Positions 22,335-33,229 of a DNA stretch of 64,000 nt are shown here, in pieces; positions within the stretch are counted from its first letter, which is position 1; every line of letters begins with the position of its first letter. This DNA is from Mesostigma viride. Lineage: Eukaryota > Streptophyta > Mesostigmatophyceae > Mesostigmatales > Mesostigmataceae. The stretch is from the NCBI GenBank assembly GCA_009746045.1, contig RPFO01000065.1, forward strand, positions 8,201,241 through 8,265,240, given 5' to 3'. The position numbers and the translations under genes were made by a program. The notes beneath the pieces are model-generated. The model worked only from the letters and a program-made list of their open reading frames with translations. It searched no databases and was not told the origin of the DNA.

Positions 22335-22880
22335 CTGTCCAGTTTTCTGCTGCTTCTTGGCCTCCTTAGCCTTCTCCTTCTCCGCCTTCTTCGCCTCCTT
22401 CTCCGCCGCCTTCGCCTCCGCGTTCTTCTTACTGTTGGCCTTTGCCACCGCATTCAGCGCCCTTTTTCCCTCAGCGGCCCGACGACGAAAATCAGCCTTC
22501 ATGAATTTCTCGATCTTGTCAACCTTTGCCTCTGAGTACTCCTTAGGCTGCCACTTGAAATTCTTGGTGGCTTTCGACTTCACCAGATTTGCGAATTCAT
22601 ATGCCAATTCACTCTTAAAGGTAGCGTCACCCAACACCTCCGTATCGAAATCGGCATCGACTTCCGCCTCAAGTCGTGTCAGGTACTTGCGAAACTCGGA
22701 CCCCGCAGGTCCCTCCGAATCGACGCCATCGGGCGGAGACTTAAGCATGATCAGGCCAACAGCAATAATATGATCCTTCGCAACCTTCTTGCGGGAATCC
22801 AGCTTTTCCCTTTCATGCTCAGTCAATGGGGCTTCGCCGCCTTCCCCCCCGCAGTACCCCCAGCGACAGCCCCCGCCTGC
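22335..22880 (-). CDS. Divergent transposon gene, Lys/Ala-rich exon
   Basis: An exon of about 180 codons. It has a globular N-terminal part (DHIIAVGLIMLKSPPDG, FRKYLTRLEAEVDADFD, LAYEFANLVKSKATKNFKW) followed by a long charged Ala/Lys/Glu helix (EAKAAEKEAKKAEKEKAK), probably coiled coil. It ends at donor GTACGA (22,334). The next intron (22,151-22,334) carries a palindrome copy at 22,290-22,313. Function unknown. Confidence 0.55.
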
Positions 22881-23392
22881 ATGACAAAAAAAAACGAACA
22901 AGAAGGGACTTGACCTCAGTTCGATTGTTGCACCATCGTCTCTCTGCGGAGATACCCCTCAGCACGAAAAAAATCACACGAACTCGCGGCGGATGAACGT
23001 ACCTGCACAGCCACTTCTCCCTCAGCGTCTCCCCCATCCTCATCTCCTCCAGCGTTTTCATCCCCCCCATCCTCATCTCCTCCAGCGTTTTCTTCCTCTC
23101 CGGCAGCGCCTGCTGAGGCCAAACCCCCCGCCTGTCAACACCGAATACGACAGCTCATTGGAAATCAAAATTAGTCGACATTTGTATATTTCGCATAATG
23201 CGCTCACTAAAACTTCAGGCGAAATGCAGACATCCGGATATCGTTTAATGCTTACCATTTCCATCTCGAGTCCAGACCAAATACCAGCACTGTCAACAGC
23301 CATCGCCGCAGCCGCCCCCTGAAAAAAGACAACAGATTGGTTGGGGGCACCGTTGAAATTAGCCGAACATGTCAGTCTCAATAAAAGGGTGA

Positions 23393-23414
23393 GGGTCTAC
23401 CTGCAGCTAGACCC
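23393..23414. repeat. Dispersed palindrome, intronic copy
   Basis: GGGTCTACCTG followed by CAGCTAGACCCC, in non-coding sequence between minus-strand exons. Confidence 0.8.
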
Positions 23415-23616
23415 CATGTAAGATGCTCGTGGAAACTCGACGGACAAGCACCCACCTTATCAACCAAGTCTGACAAATTAGGTAAATCCTCCGATACGTC
23501 CCCTGGCATGGAGCCCCCCTGCATGATATGACAGGACAAACCATGAAGGTTGGTCAGCATATAGAGCCCTATTCAGGGAATGGAAACAACCCAAATCGAT
23601 AAACGATATCGGCAAG

Positions 23617-24650
23617 TTAACGTACCGAAACGTAGAACTTCCACCTCCTCAAAATCTTCCCCAAAGGCCATATCGGCACTTGATGGGCTCTCTCCTTTTC
23701 CAGTTGCCGCCTCAATTCCGCCTCGAAGAACAACTCGAGGGACTGCCAATGGCCTCCCGCCTCTAAATCAGACCACTCCGTGTCTGTCTTGGTTCGGATA
23801 CTCTGGAGACAATCAACCAACGAGATTTGATCCAACCATTCCTGGACGACTTCCCGGTATGGCTTATATGTCTGAATAACATGGAAGTCCTCCCGGTGCC
23901 GGAAACTTTGGATCACCTGTCCAGCCCAATCCAAAAAGAAAGCGACCGCTTCCCGCGAAAGGCTGGCGTCCGGGCTGACAAGAAAGTCAGTCCGCCACTT
24001 AACAAAAGATTGCAGTAAGTGGTCTCTTGCCATGTCCAAATGCGCGATCACTTCATGTGCGCGGCTCCTCCAATCCTCTACGTCATTCATTTCTTCCGGC
24101 ACAATTACGATATAGTCACTGTTGGACGTGTCAACAAATCCTTGCCTGACAATATCAAACACTTCATCTTCCGACAGTGAAGCCCTCGAATCCGCTCTCA
24201 TATCTCCAGTCATGAGTTTAAAGAGCTGATGCAACGCAGTGTTTTCAAGGTTTCCATATAGGAAGCCTCGATGCATGTGAAGCCAATGTGGACCTCGAAC
24301 TTTTCAACCTCATCAAAGAGCGTCGACCATATTAAAGGACGACGGAAAGTAACGTCCGACATCTCCTTCAGATTAAGGATGCACGACTGCGCGATCTTCA
24401 AACCTCATACATGTCGTCACCAACGACCCTCTTCCCATGAATGGCTCGCTGTGTGGCTTCGAACAATGCAAGACGGCCAGGCGCGTCGTTCTTCCAAATT
24501 ATGTGTGCCGACTCCGGACGGTCCACGACGACACCGGACTTCTCTGCAAACGTATCTCGCCGAAAGAAGCGGATCAAGCCTCTCAAGCCCTTTTCGGTTT
24601 TACGACTCACCCCAGCCTCCAGACTCAGTCTGAGCCAGGTACTGTTTCAG
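23617..24650 (-). CDS. Divergent transposon gene, exons with a conserved-looking globular domain
   Basis: The main open part (23,617-24,276) holds about 219 codons of normal composition: LFKLMTGDMRADSRASLSEDEVFDI, YIVIVPEEMNDVEDWRSRA, WRTDFLVSPDASLSREAV, FFLDWAGQVIQSFRHRED. Upstream in neighbouring frames (24,210-24,401 and 24,398-24,610) lie SAHIIWKNDAPGRLALFEATQRA and FRRPLIWSTLFDEVEKFEV, probably earlier exons. I do not recognise the domain. Introns on either side carry palindromes (23,393-23,414; 24,743-24,764). Confidence 0.55.
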
Positions 24651-24742
24651 AATGGCCACCGTGGAGGGCTGCAGACAACAAGAGTAAAAAAAAGGCCACA
24701 CATCGTCATCGTCGTCGTCAACAACCTTAACTCCTAGGTCAA

Positions 24743-24764
24743 CGTCTCTCCGCAGCTAGACCCT
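24743..24764. repeat. Dispersed palindrome, intronic copy
   Basis: CGTCTCTCCG followed by CAGCTAGACCCT, between the exons ending near 24,650 and starting at 24,859. Confidence 0.75.
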
Positions 24765-24858
24765 TACGATCAATGTATGGCATAAAATCCCACCTTTCTA
24801 CGATACACACACGCCGTTCAAGCCATCTGAAAATGTACGTCTTACATTAAAAACATAC

Positions 24859-25300
24859 CTGATAATCGACTGAAAATCGTTCGTGAAGAAGGGGTGGGCT
24901 CCCGTTCTCGTCCTTCTCCCCCTCAACTGCCTTCGCAGCCTCCCCTCCTTCCTCGCAGCCTCCTCCATCTTCCTCGCGGCCTCTTCCGCCTTCATCCTCT
25001 CCTGTCCATCTGCAAAAAAGAGCGGCCTCCTCCGCAAGAATTCCCTTCGCTGCCGCCTCGTCTTCTTCTTCGCTCCTCCTTCTGCTTCGCCACCAGGTCC
25101 TGTGCTCCTTCTCCTGGGCAGCCTTTTTTCCTTTACTCCCTCTCCTCCTCCTCCCTCTCCGCCTTCTCCAGCCTCTCCTTCTCCTCCTCTCCACCCTCTC
25201 CCTCTCCGCCTTCTCGATGGCCTCCCTCTCCGCCTTCTCCTTCTCCTTGTCCTTTTGTCGAGAGCCGCGTATTCGTCAGCAAAGCTTGCGGCCATTAGCT
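24859..25300 (-). CDS. Divergent transposon gene, Arg/Glu-rich exon
   Basis: About 145 codons of highly charged sequence (RERVERRRRRGWRRRRGR, EEEDEAAAKGILAEEAALF, GREEDGGGCEEGGEAAK). It ends HERFSVDYQ at donor GTATGT (24,858). Composition suggests a nuclear, nucleic-acid-binding or coiled-coil linker. Several frames are open because of the GC-rich bias, so frame choice rests on the splice site. Confidence 0.4.
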
Positions 25301-25415
25301 AACAAATCGGACAACCGCTTCTTGACGCGATCCCGAACCGGCGATTCCGGGTCTTCAGGCCTCCCGTTAGTCTGATCGCGCTCGTCCTCCTCAACAAGCT
25401 CACTGATAGACTTCC

Positions 25416-25982
25416 TCAGCTTCTGAGCTCTTGGTGCGGTCGTCTTCCTCTACCCACTCGCCGCAGGCTTACGCTTAGACTGAATGCTTGGGGGACGGCG
25501 AGCGGGACGCAGCAGCGGGGACTTGCTGGTGGCGGCGAGCGGGACTTGGGGGAAAGCAGAGCGGGACGGCGAGCGGGTCGCAGTTGCGGGGTTCTTTGGT
25601 TGACGGCGAGGGGGACTTGCGAGAAGGAGAGCGGGACGCCAGGTAGCGGGGGAACTTTGGGCGGGAAGGGGGGACTTGCGGTTCGGCGAACGGGTCGCAG
25701 TTGCGGGGACTTTTGGGGACTTGCGGGGCGGCGCGGGACGCAGTAGCCTCCGGCCGACTTGGGGCGGCGATGGAGACTTACGGGGCGGAAACGGGACGGA
25801 GCGCGAGACGCAGCAGCGAGAGAGGTGGGGGGTATAATTCTGTCCAACTCGCTGGGGGCAAGTTGGACTTGGAGGGCGAGGGGGACTCGGTGGGGGGGAC
25901 CTCGCAAGACTTTTACGGGACCGAACTGCAACGAAGGAAACTCCTCCGTTGCGTTCGGCTCCGGCGAGGTGTTCGACGTCAT
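25416..25982 (-). CDS. Divergent transposon gene, probable first exon
   Basis: The first in-frame ATG is at 25,982 (MTSNTSPEPNATEEFPSLQ). A Ser/Pro/Arg-rich region follows with repeated SPQxPQLRPxRR units from a short tandem repeat. The frame reads to 25,416, where an intron or further exon probably begins. The start lies 125 bp from the palindrome cluster at 26,107, which would be its promoter-proximal region. Confidence 0.4.
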   Translation of the reverse strand: MTSNTSPEPNATEEFPSLQFGPVKVLRGPPHRVPLALQVQLAPSELDRIIPPTSLAAASRAPSRFRPVSLHRRPKSAGGYCVPRRPASPQKSPQLRPVRRTASPPFPPKVPPLPGVPLSFSQVPLAVNQRTPQLRPARRPALLSPKSRSPPPASPRCCVPLAVPQAFSLSVSLRRVGRGRRPHQELRS

Positions 25983-26106
25983 CTTGGGTGAAACGGAGTG
26001 GCCTTGACAGAATCGGAATAGGAGGACGACATCTGCAGAACTATCAAAAAAGCAAGTTTTCACAATGTCATTCAGAATCTGAATCGCCGGCAGAAAAACG
26101 ATGGGA

Positions 26107-26570
26107 GGGGTCTCGCTGCAGCTAGACCCTTTCGTGGATTCTAAAAGGACATTTAGTTTAATGCAAAACTTTGGCGTCTCGCTGCAGCGAGACCCTCACT
26201 TCAAGCAAAAACAAATCATTTTTAGGGTGAGCGTTAAACAAGCAACCTCCCATCATGCAAACATAAAAAAGTATACATTCCTTGGGGTCTCGCTTGCAGC
26301 GAGACCCTAACGTCAAACAAAAAACAAATAATTTTAGGGTGAGCGAAGGAAGCCCCTCCCATCTTGCAAAATTAAAAGTCGACATTCGTAGGGGTCTCGC
26401 TGCAGCGAGACCCTAACACCGATACAAAAACAAATCATTTAAGGGTGAGAAAAGAAAGACCCCCCATCATTGAAAAACATAAAAATTGACATTCCTTGGG
26501 GTCTCGACTGCAGCGAGACCCTAACGTCAATACAAAAACAAAATTCCGAGGGTTCTACCGCAGCGGACCC
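26107..26570. repeat. Cluster of six palindromes upstream of the minus-strand gene
   Basis: Copies at 26,107, 26,173, 26,283, 26,391, 26,497 and 26,549. The clearest (26,391-26,414) is GGGTCTCGCTG directly followed by CAGCGAGACCC, a perfect 22-bp palindrome. Four copies are embedded in a tandem repeat of about 106-110 bp (spacers share CAAAAACAAATCATTT, AGGGTGAG, CCCATC and GACATTC). The cluster lies between the two divergent genes, immediately 5' of the minus-strand gene. Confidence 0.9.
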
Positions 26571-27235
26571 TTACGACCACGTATAAATAATGTGGGGGGG
26601 GAAGCTACGTATAAATCATGTGGGGGGGGATGCTATGTATAAATGCATGTGGGGGGTGGCTGGCATTAATAATTAAATGTGGGGGTGTGATGGCATGAAT
26701 AAATAAATGGGGGGGGTGCTGCCATGAATAAAGAATGTGGGGGTGTGATGGCATGAATAATGAATGTTGGGGGTGCTGGCATTAATAATTAAATGTGGGG
26801 GGGTGATGGCATGAATAAATAAATGTGGGGGTGCTGCCAGAATAAAAGATGTGGGGGTGATGGCATGAATAAATAAATGTGGGGGGTGCTGCCATGAATA
26901 AAGAATGTGGGGGTGCTGCCATGATAAAAGAATGTGGGGTGTGATGGCATGAATAAATGAATGTTGGGGGTGCTGGCATTAATATAAATGTGGGGGGTGA
27001 TGGCATGAATAAATAAATGTGGGGGGGTGCTGCCATGAATAAAAGAATGTGGGGGTGTGATGGCATGAATAAATGAATGTTGGGGGGTGCTGGCTTAATA
27101 TTAAATGTGGGGGGTGATGGCATGAATAAATAAATTGTGGGGGTGTGCTGCCATGAATAAAAGATGTGGGGGGGTGATGCATTAATAATTAAATGTGGGG
27201 GGATGATGGCATGATAAATAAATGATACGTGCGAT
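26571..27235. repeat. Minisatellite, ATAAATAAATGTGGGGGG(T)G type
   Basis: Degenerate units of roughly 27-30 bp with AATAAATGTGGGGGGTG(CTGCC/ATGGC)ATG. G-run length and AATA copy number vary from unit to unit. No coding potential. Confidence 0.9.
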
Positions 27236-29705
27236 CACCCCCCCACATGTATTGATAACGTAGGCATCACCCCCCACGTGTATTAATACGTAGCATCCCC
27301 CCCACATGTATTGATACGTAGCAGCACCCCCCACATGTATTGATACGTAGCAGCACCCCCCACATGTATTGATACGTAGCAGCACCCCCCCACATGTATT
27401 GAATACCGTAGATCCCCCAACGACATGTATTTGATACCGTAGCAGGCAACCCCCCCACATGTAATTGATACGTAGCAGCACCCCCCACACTTATTGATAC
27501 GTAGCAGCACCCCCCACATGTTTGATACGTAAGCAGCACCCCCCCACATGTATTGATACGTCAGCAGCACCCCCCCACGCTGTATATACCGTAGCATCCC
27601 CCCAACTGTATTGATACGTAAGCAGACCCCCCCACAATGTATTGATACGTAGCACACCCCCCCACATGTAATTGATACGTAGCGCACCCCCCCACAATGT
27701 ATTGATACGAGCAGCACCCCACATGTATTGATACGTAGCAGCACCCCCCACGTGTATTGATACGTCAGCAGCACCCCCCACCGTGTATTGATACGTAGCA
27801 GCACCCCCCACTGTATTGATACGTAGCGCACCCCCCACATGTATTGATACGTAGCAGCACCCCCCACATGCTATTGATTACGTAGCATCCCCCCCCCACA
27901 TGTATATTGATACGTATGCAGCACCCCCCACATGTATTGATACGTTGCAGCACCCCCACATGTATTGATACGTAGCAGCACCCCCACGTGATTGATCGTG
28001 CAGCACCCCCACATGTATTGATACGTAGCAGCACCCCCACTGTATCTGATACGCAGCACCCCCCCACGTGTATTGAATACGTTGCAGCACCCCCCACATG
28101 TATTGATACGTAGCAGCACCCCCCACATGATTTGATACTCAGCAGCACCCCCCACATGTATTGATACGAGCAGCACCCCCCACATGTAATATACGTATGC
28201 AGCACCCGCCCCCACGTGCTATTGATACGTAGCAGCACCCCCCCGTGTATTGATACGTAGCAGCCCCCCCCACAATGTATTGCTACGTAGCAGCACCCCC
28301 CCACATGTATTGATTTACAGCAGCACCCCCCCCATGTATTGATACGTAGCATCCCCCCCACACATGTATTGTACGTAGCAGCACCCCCCAATGTATTGAC
28401 ACGTAGCAGGCCCCCCACCATGTATTGATACGTAGCAGCCACCCCCCACCTACATGTCATACGTAGCAGCACCCCCCACGTGTATTCGAACTAGCAGCAA
28501 CCCCCCGACATGTATTGATACGTAGCATCCCCCCACACAATGTATGATCGTAGCACACCCCCCCACATCGTATTGACAACGTTAGCCAGCACCCCCACAT
28601 GTTATTGATAGTAGCCAGCCCCCACCACATGTATTGATACGTAGCAGCACCCCCCGTGTATTGATACGTAGCAGCACCCCCCACATGTATTGATACGTTA
28701 GCATCCCCCCCACACTTGTATTGAACGTTAGCCAGCACCCCCCAACATGTAATTGAATACGTAGCAGACCCCCCCACATGTATTGATACGTTTAGCACAG
28801 CACCCCCCCATTGATTTGATAACGTTAGCAGCACCCCCCACGTGTATTGATACGTAGCAGCACACCCCCACGTGTCATTGATACGTAGCAAGCACCCCCA
28901 CATGTATTGATACGTAGCAGCACCCCCCCCATGTATTGATACGTAGCATCCCCCCCATGTATTTGATACGTAGCATCCCCCACCACAGTATTTGATACCG
29001 TAGCAGCACCCCCCCACATTGTTTGATACGTAGCGCACCCCCCAATGTATTGATACGTGCAGCACCCCCCCACATGTATTGATATCGTAGCAGCACCCCC
29101 CCACGTGTATTGTTACGTAGGCGAAGCACCCCCCACGTGTATTGATACGTAGCAGCACCCCCCACGTGTATTGATACGTAGCAGCACCCCCCCTTGTATG
29201 ACCATACGTAGCCAGACCCCCCCAGCACTGTTATTGATAGTAAGCAGCACCCCCCCACATGTATTGATACGTTAGCCAGCACCCCCCCACGTGTGATTGA
29301 TACGTACGCAAGCACCCCCCACTGTATTGATACTAGCAGCACCCCCCCCATGTATTGATACGTAGCAGCCACCCCCCAGTATGATACGTCGCGCCACATG
29401 ATGAATCACGTAGCAGCACCCCCCCACATGTATTGATACGTAGCGCACCCCCCACTGTATTTTACGTCTGCACCTGGCACCCCCCACGTAGTATTGATAC
29501 GTAGCAGCACCACCTGTTACTGATACGTACGGACCCCATTATTGATACAGTAGCAGCACCCCCCCACATGTATTGATACGTAGCAGCACCCCCCCGTGTC
29601 ATTGATACGTAGCAGCACCCCCCACATGTATTGATACGTAAGAGCACCCCCCACATGTATTGATACGTAGCAGCAACCCCCCCACATGTTATTTGATACG
29701 TAGCA
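27236..29705. repeat. 2.5-kb minisatellite, 29-31 bp unit
   Basis: About 80 units of CCCCCCACATGTATTGATACG + TAGCAGCA (given here in two pieces). The C run varies from 5 to 9 and there are many one-base indels. The long minus frames (INTCGGCCYVSIHVGG-like) are the repeat read through. Units abut without unique spacers, so it is not a CRISPR array. Confidence 0.95.
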
Positions 29706-30420
29706 GCACAATTTTTAGTAGCTACCATCCACGTTGCGGCAAAAGATACCATTTTTTTGTTTCGGCAATAATGAAGATTTCTTGCAAACTATCGTCTATG
29801 CAGGAGGTAGCACGTCCGATGTTATAATCGGCAGGTAGCATGCAAACGTCGAAACGATATGAAGGGAAAAAAGCATCAAACAGGAGCACCGATTAGAAAC
29901 GCAGCAATGCGTATGTGCACATCTACACATTAACCTAACCCAGACCAACAGGCATAGCAAACCTGGAAGGGACCCAGAAACGCCAGCACACATGATCGAC
30001 AATGTGCGAGACCAAGAAACGCTCCTGGCAACAGACTTAAAGGATGGATGCCAGTGTGGATTAGGATCGGCTAAGCTGACTCTCCGAGATGCCTGCAGGT
30101 TTAGCTAGCAACGAAAGAGGAAGCAGATTTTTTATCACTCTTGCTGCTAACCATTAGAGTTCTCTGGATCGGCCAGCGGAACCATGTTGTCGCCAGTGGC
30201 TAATGCATGTTCGTCGGTCGTGCATAGCGTTTGTTTAGTTTGCCGGTTTTTTGATAGAACATTTTAGTTCAGCCTACCATCCAGATGCGGAAAGCATCAC
30301 TCTTTTTTTCGTTGTGCGGCTAAAGGCAGGACAGATTCAAACTTCCGGCACCAGGCAGGTATCAACGTAGGATTTTATAATCCAGCAGGTAGCATGCAAA
30401 CGTCGAAACGATATGGCAGC
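29706..30420. repeat. Two diverged copies of a roughly 150-bp segment
   Basis: 29,706-29,865 and 30,262-30,415 share CTACCATCCA, TGCGGC/AAAG, and an almost exact GCAGGTAGCATGCAAACG + TCGAAACGATATG block (29,830 and 30,380). They are separated by about 550 bp with no supportable gene. Confidence 0.7.
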
Positions 30421-30735
30421 TCGTATCAGCTATGGGGTCTCTCTGCGGCTGCGCTTCTTTTTCGATGGGCGATGGGACGGTCGCAATTCGCAAACGGACG
30501 CGGCGTCACAGGGCTGAACGGTATTGAAAAAATTGGAAACGTGGCATCCTCGTTCCTCCCCACGGAACTGAAAACTGGAAGCGCGGCGCTGGTGCAAAAG
30601 CTCGATCCCATCTTTTGGAACCAAGCTAGCGGATTGGACGACATCCAATATGCCGTCACCCGTGCTTGTGGCCGCAGGTATAAAAAGAGACGACCTCCAG
30701 CCCATTTACCTGGGAACATTCGGATGTTTGGCTGA
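30394..30735 (+). CDS. Hypothetical small ORF in the transposon spacer
   Basis: 113 codons of unremarkable composition (GRSQFANGRGVTGLNGIEKI, NVASSFLPTELKTGSAALVQ, LDPIFWNQASGLDDIQYAV) ending in a basic RRYKKRR. Its start lies in the 150-bp repeat and it overlaps a palindrome half-copy at 30,434. No family is recognised. The frame could be an orphan exon or chance; the minus strand is also open here. Confidence 0.25.
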   Translation: MQTSKRYGSSYQLWGLSAAALLFRWAMGRSQFANGRGVTGLNGIEKIGNVASSFLPTELKTGSAALVQKLDPIFWNQASGLDDIQYAVTRACGRRYKKRRPPAHLPGNIRMFG

Positions 30736-30810
30736 CATCGTTACCATGCGTCAATGTACAATGAGGTTCTGGGTTCGATTCCTGGTGTGGTCATGGAAAT
30801 AAATTTTTTT
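30722..30810 (+). ncRNA. tRNA-derived SINE-like sequence
   Basis: A-box-like TGGCTGACATCG (30,729-30,740) and B-box GGTTCGATTCC (30,772-30,782) lie at tRNA-like spacing. The T arm can pair with G-U pairs, and a T7 run follows (30,804-30,810) as a pol III terminator. The acceptor arms pair poorly, so this is not a functional tRNA. It may be a SINE head or a tRNA pseudogene. Confidence 0.35.
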
Positions 30811-30829
30811 CTGCACATCTACTGAAATC

Positions 30830-31140
30830 AGTCATAGCACCAAACAATCACGCTGCAGCGAGACGCTATAGCCCTGGAGCCGCTGATAAACCTGACATCC
30901 GGTACGTCTTACTATCATAGATTGCCGAACTATATAATAATAATAGTCTATACCACTTTTTCTTGTAAATGATTTACTAAATAATGATTCTATATACTTT
31001 AACATACCATATTATTAAAGTATGTGGAATTTAACCATGCTATTCACAATATATTATAAAATCTTTTGCAAAATATACTGTAATTAGTATATATATTTTC
31101 TGATAAACAATTTTATCAATGCTACTGTGTTATTTTTGTT
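30830..31140. other. A/T-rich spacer
   Basis: Very A/T-rich sequence (TATATAATAATAATAG, TATATATATTTTC) without ORFs, in the spacer upstream of the transposase gene. One palindrome half-copy lies at 30,850-30,866. Confidence 0.5.
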
Positions 31141-31234
31141 ATTCTCGCCATGCAGGTATCTGAGTGTTCTGGGAGAACTAATAAGAGAATGAGCCGCGAA
31201 GGTGAGGAAAACCTGAAATCTTTTCGTCCTTATT

Positions 31235-31494
31235 GGGGTCTCTCTGCAGCTAGACCATTTATAACCACAAGCAATAGCTTAAATTCAAGGGTCTCGCTGC
31301 AGCTAGACCCTCTTTATGGTTGCTATAAAATTAATGAATCAGAAGTCTGTGATTTAACAATCGCACGCCGCAATGAAGGGTCTAGCTGCAGCGAGACCCC
31401 AATCTTGGTCGGGGTATGCTAAGTTCACCACATCAGGTAATCTTTTCGTCTAACGGAAAAAGCCCCTCTAAGGGTCTAGCTGCAGCTAGACCCC
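31235..31494. repeat. Cluster of four palindromes upstream of the transposase gene
   Basis: Copies at 31,235-31,256, 31,288-31,311, 31,377-31,400 and 31,471-31,494. Each is a GGGTCT(A/C)(G/T)CTG half followed by CAGC(G/T)AGACC. The last ends 14 bp before the first in-frame ATG (31,509) of the transposase ORF. Confidence 0.9.
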
Positions 31495-31508
31495 AATCGT
31501 GGTAAAAA

Positions 31509-33074
31509 ATGATACACTTTCGAACTTTGTCTGTAATTGTCGCTTTTCCCAACGATACTCGATTTGCATGGATTTCGTTGTGCCGGTCGTCATGGCATGC
31601 AGCACGCGAACGGGTGGGAGTTTTCGCCCTTGCGTCCGGTCGTCCAGGATTCAGTGCAATTAAGTTGAACACCGGGACGAAGCAGTCAACTGGCGCAAAA
31701 AGGGTTTTCGGAGATGAGAACCAGAATCCAGCGCAGCCTGAAGCCAAGGAAGTCAAGCGGCCGGGAGAATACTCGAAATCAAAGAGGGTTATTGGGGAAT
31801 ATTTCGCTGACCAGGCGTTTGAAGCGGCTCAGGCGATGACAAAACCCGAGGGGCGGGGGCCGGCTTTCGACCAGATGATTGCTGGCTTTAACTCTAGGGC
31901 CGCTGAACTAGGTCACGGGAAGTATCATGAGGAGGCGAAAAAGCTTTACAATCAGGAGCGGATGGCAGAACTGAACAGGTTCTGGGTGGCTCGGATTAAC
32001 GGCTTTTTTGATGGTCTGACCAAAAGCGACGCAGACAGAGACGTCAGGATGGTGCTGATGTCCACGCTTTACTGTGGTGACGACTTGGAGAAGGAGTTTT
32101 CGGCCGCGGAGTTGGAGAACCTGACGGGGATGGACGCCAAGAAGATTCGCGGAATTCGCGCGATACGAAGGCAGCAGAAGTTGGACTACCTCAGACACGC
32201 GCAGGCTCGCAAGGGGCGCCCTTTGCCGCAATTCGTGATTGACGCGATAGTGGACGCGTGGATGCACGATGATGAGTCGCGCGCCTCCTCCCAGATGAAG
32301 GATGTCAAGCGCACTTACAGCAGGGAGGGTCGTGGCAATCACGGGGTGCTCGTCGCCGTTGAGGGAGCGCGCTATTACATGACCTCCAAGGAGGACATGT
32401 ACAATCACTTTCTCGAAAAGCATGCGTACTGGAACAAAAGGAGTAACCAGTATGATAAGGACGTGGGCATTCACGTGGGCTACACGACCTTCTGCAAATA
32501 CGCGCCCGATTGCATCAAGGGCAAGTGGAAGGAGAGGAACCTGTGCGCGTGTGAGAAGCACGTCACCATGCAGTCGGCCATGGGGGCGTGGACCAAGCAC
32601 TCCAATGCGAACCACGGCAAGAACTGCAAGTGTGGCGCGGAGTGTGCGGGATGCTCCAAGTACAGAGAGCCGGACGGTACTTGCGGAATGTGGAAAGCCA
32701 TTCACTCGACGGACTGGATCAAGCACTTTCACTGCCCGGTGTCCGCCGAGACTGACGGCAGGGATAACGGGCTGCGTGAAGGGGGCGGAATGGGCGGGGG
32801 GATGGAAGAGGGGGAGGGGGAAGATGAATGGCGGGGACGGGACCTGGAAGACCTCGACATTTCTGAGAGGCTGGTGGAGGACGAAGATGGGGTGCCGAGG
32901 ACGGAGAGGGTTCACCGCATACTGAAGATGGCGTGTGTGGAGGGGTTCTGTCCTGAGGAATCATGCGGCATCCATAATAACTGGGTGCAGTGTGATCGGG
33001 ACAAGAATTCCACGGAGATTCTGAATTGGTTCAAGTTCGAGATGGTGGAGCAGACTGTGACCCGACGGGTGAAT
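31509..33074 (+). CDS. Transposase gene, exon 1 (DNA-binding, Cys-rich region)
   Basis: 522 codons. A basic N terminus leads to a helical region (YFADQAFEAAQAMTKPEG, MDAKKIRGIRAIRRQQKLDYL). A Cys/His-rich region follows at about residues 335-410 (YAPDCIKG, LCACEKH, CKCGAECAGCSKY) with a further CVEGFCPEESCGIHNNW, probably zinc binding. The layout (FCKYAPDCIKGKW, then a Cys-rich segment, then a DDE core) matches a family I know from animal and algal DNA transposons, tentatively Sola. The exon ends at donor GTGAGT (33,075) in phase 0. The start at 31,509 is the first in-frame ATG and is not certain. Confidence 0.7.
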
Positions 33075-33229
33075 GTGAGTTGGTTTCGATTTTATTTCTC
33101 CGTTAATATGTTGTTGACTTTTTTTTTTGTGACCTATAGCTGCAGCGAGACCCTTTGTGAGTTGCAGTTATCTTATCGAAATGCGATTTTATTGCAAATC
33201 GAAACTGTCTGCGGACCTTTGCGAAACAG
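33075..33229 (+). other. Transposase intron 1 with a palindrome
   Basis: Donor GTGAGT at 33,075 and acceptor GCGAAACAG ending at 33,229 keep phase 0 between the two frames. The palindrome copy at 33,131-33,154 (CTATAGCTG/CAGCGAGACCC) lies inside, after a poly-T run. Confidence 0.6.

Noticed and set aside
27236-29705. CRISPR-like array
   Set aside because: Units of 29-31 bp abut without unique spacers of constant length, in a eukaryotic transposon with no cas genes; it is a minisatellite.
31908-32915. 335-codon minus-strand ORF opposite the transposase
   Set aside because: Antisense to the Cys-rich transposase exon, whose plus frame carries recognisable motifs; composition is that of a complementary shadow.
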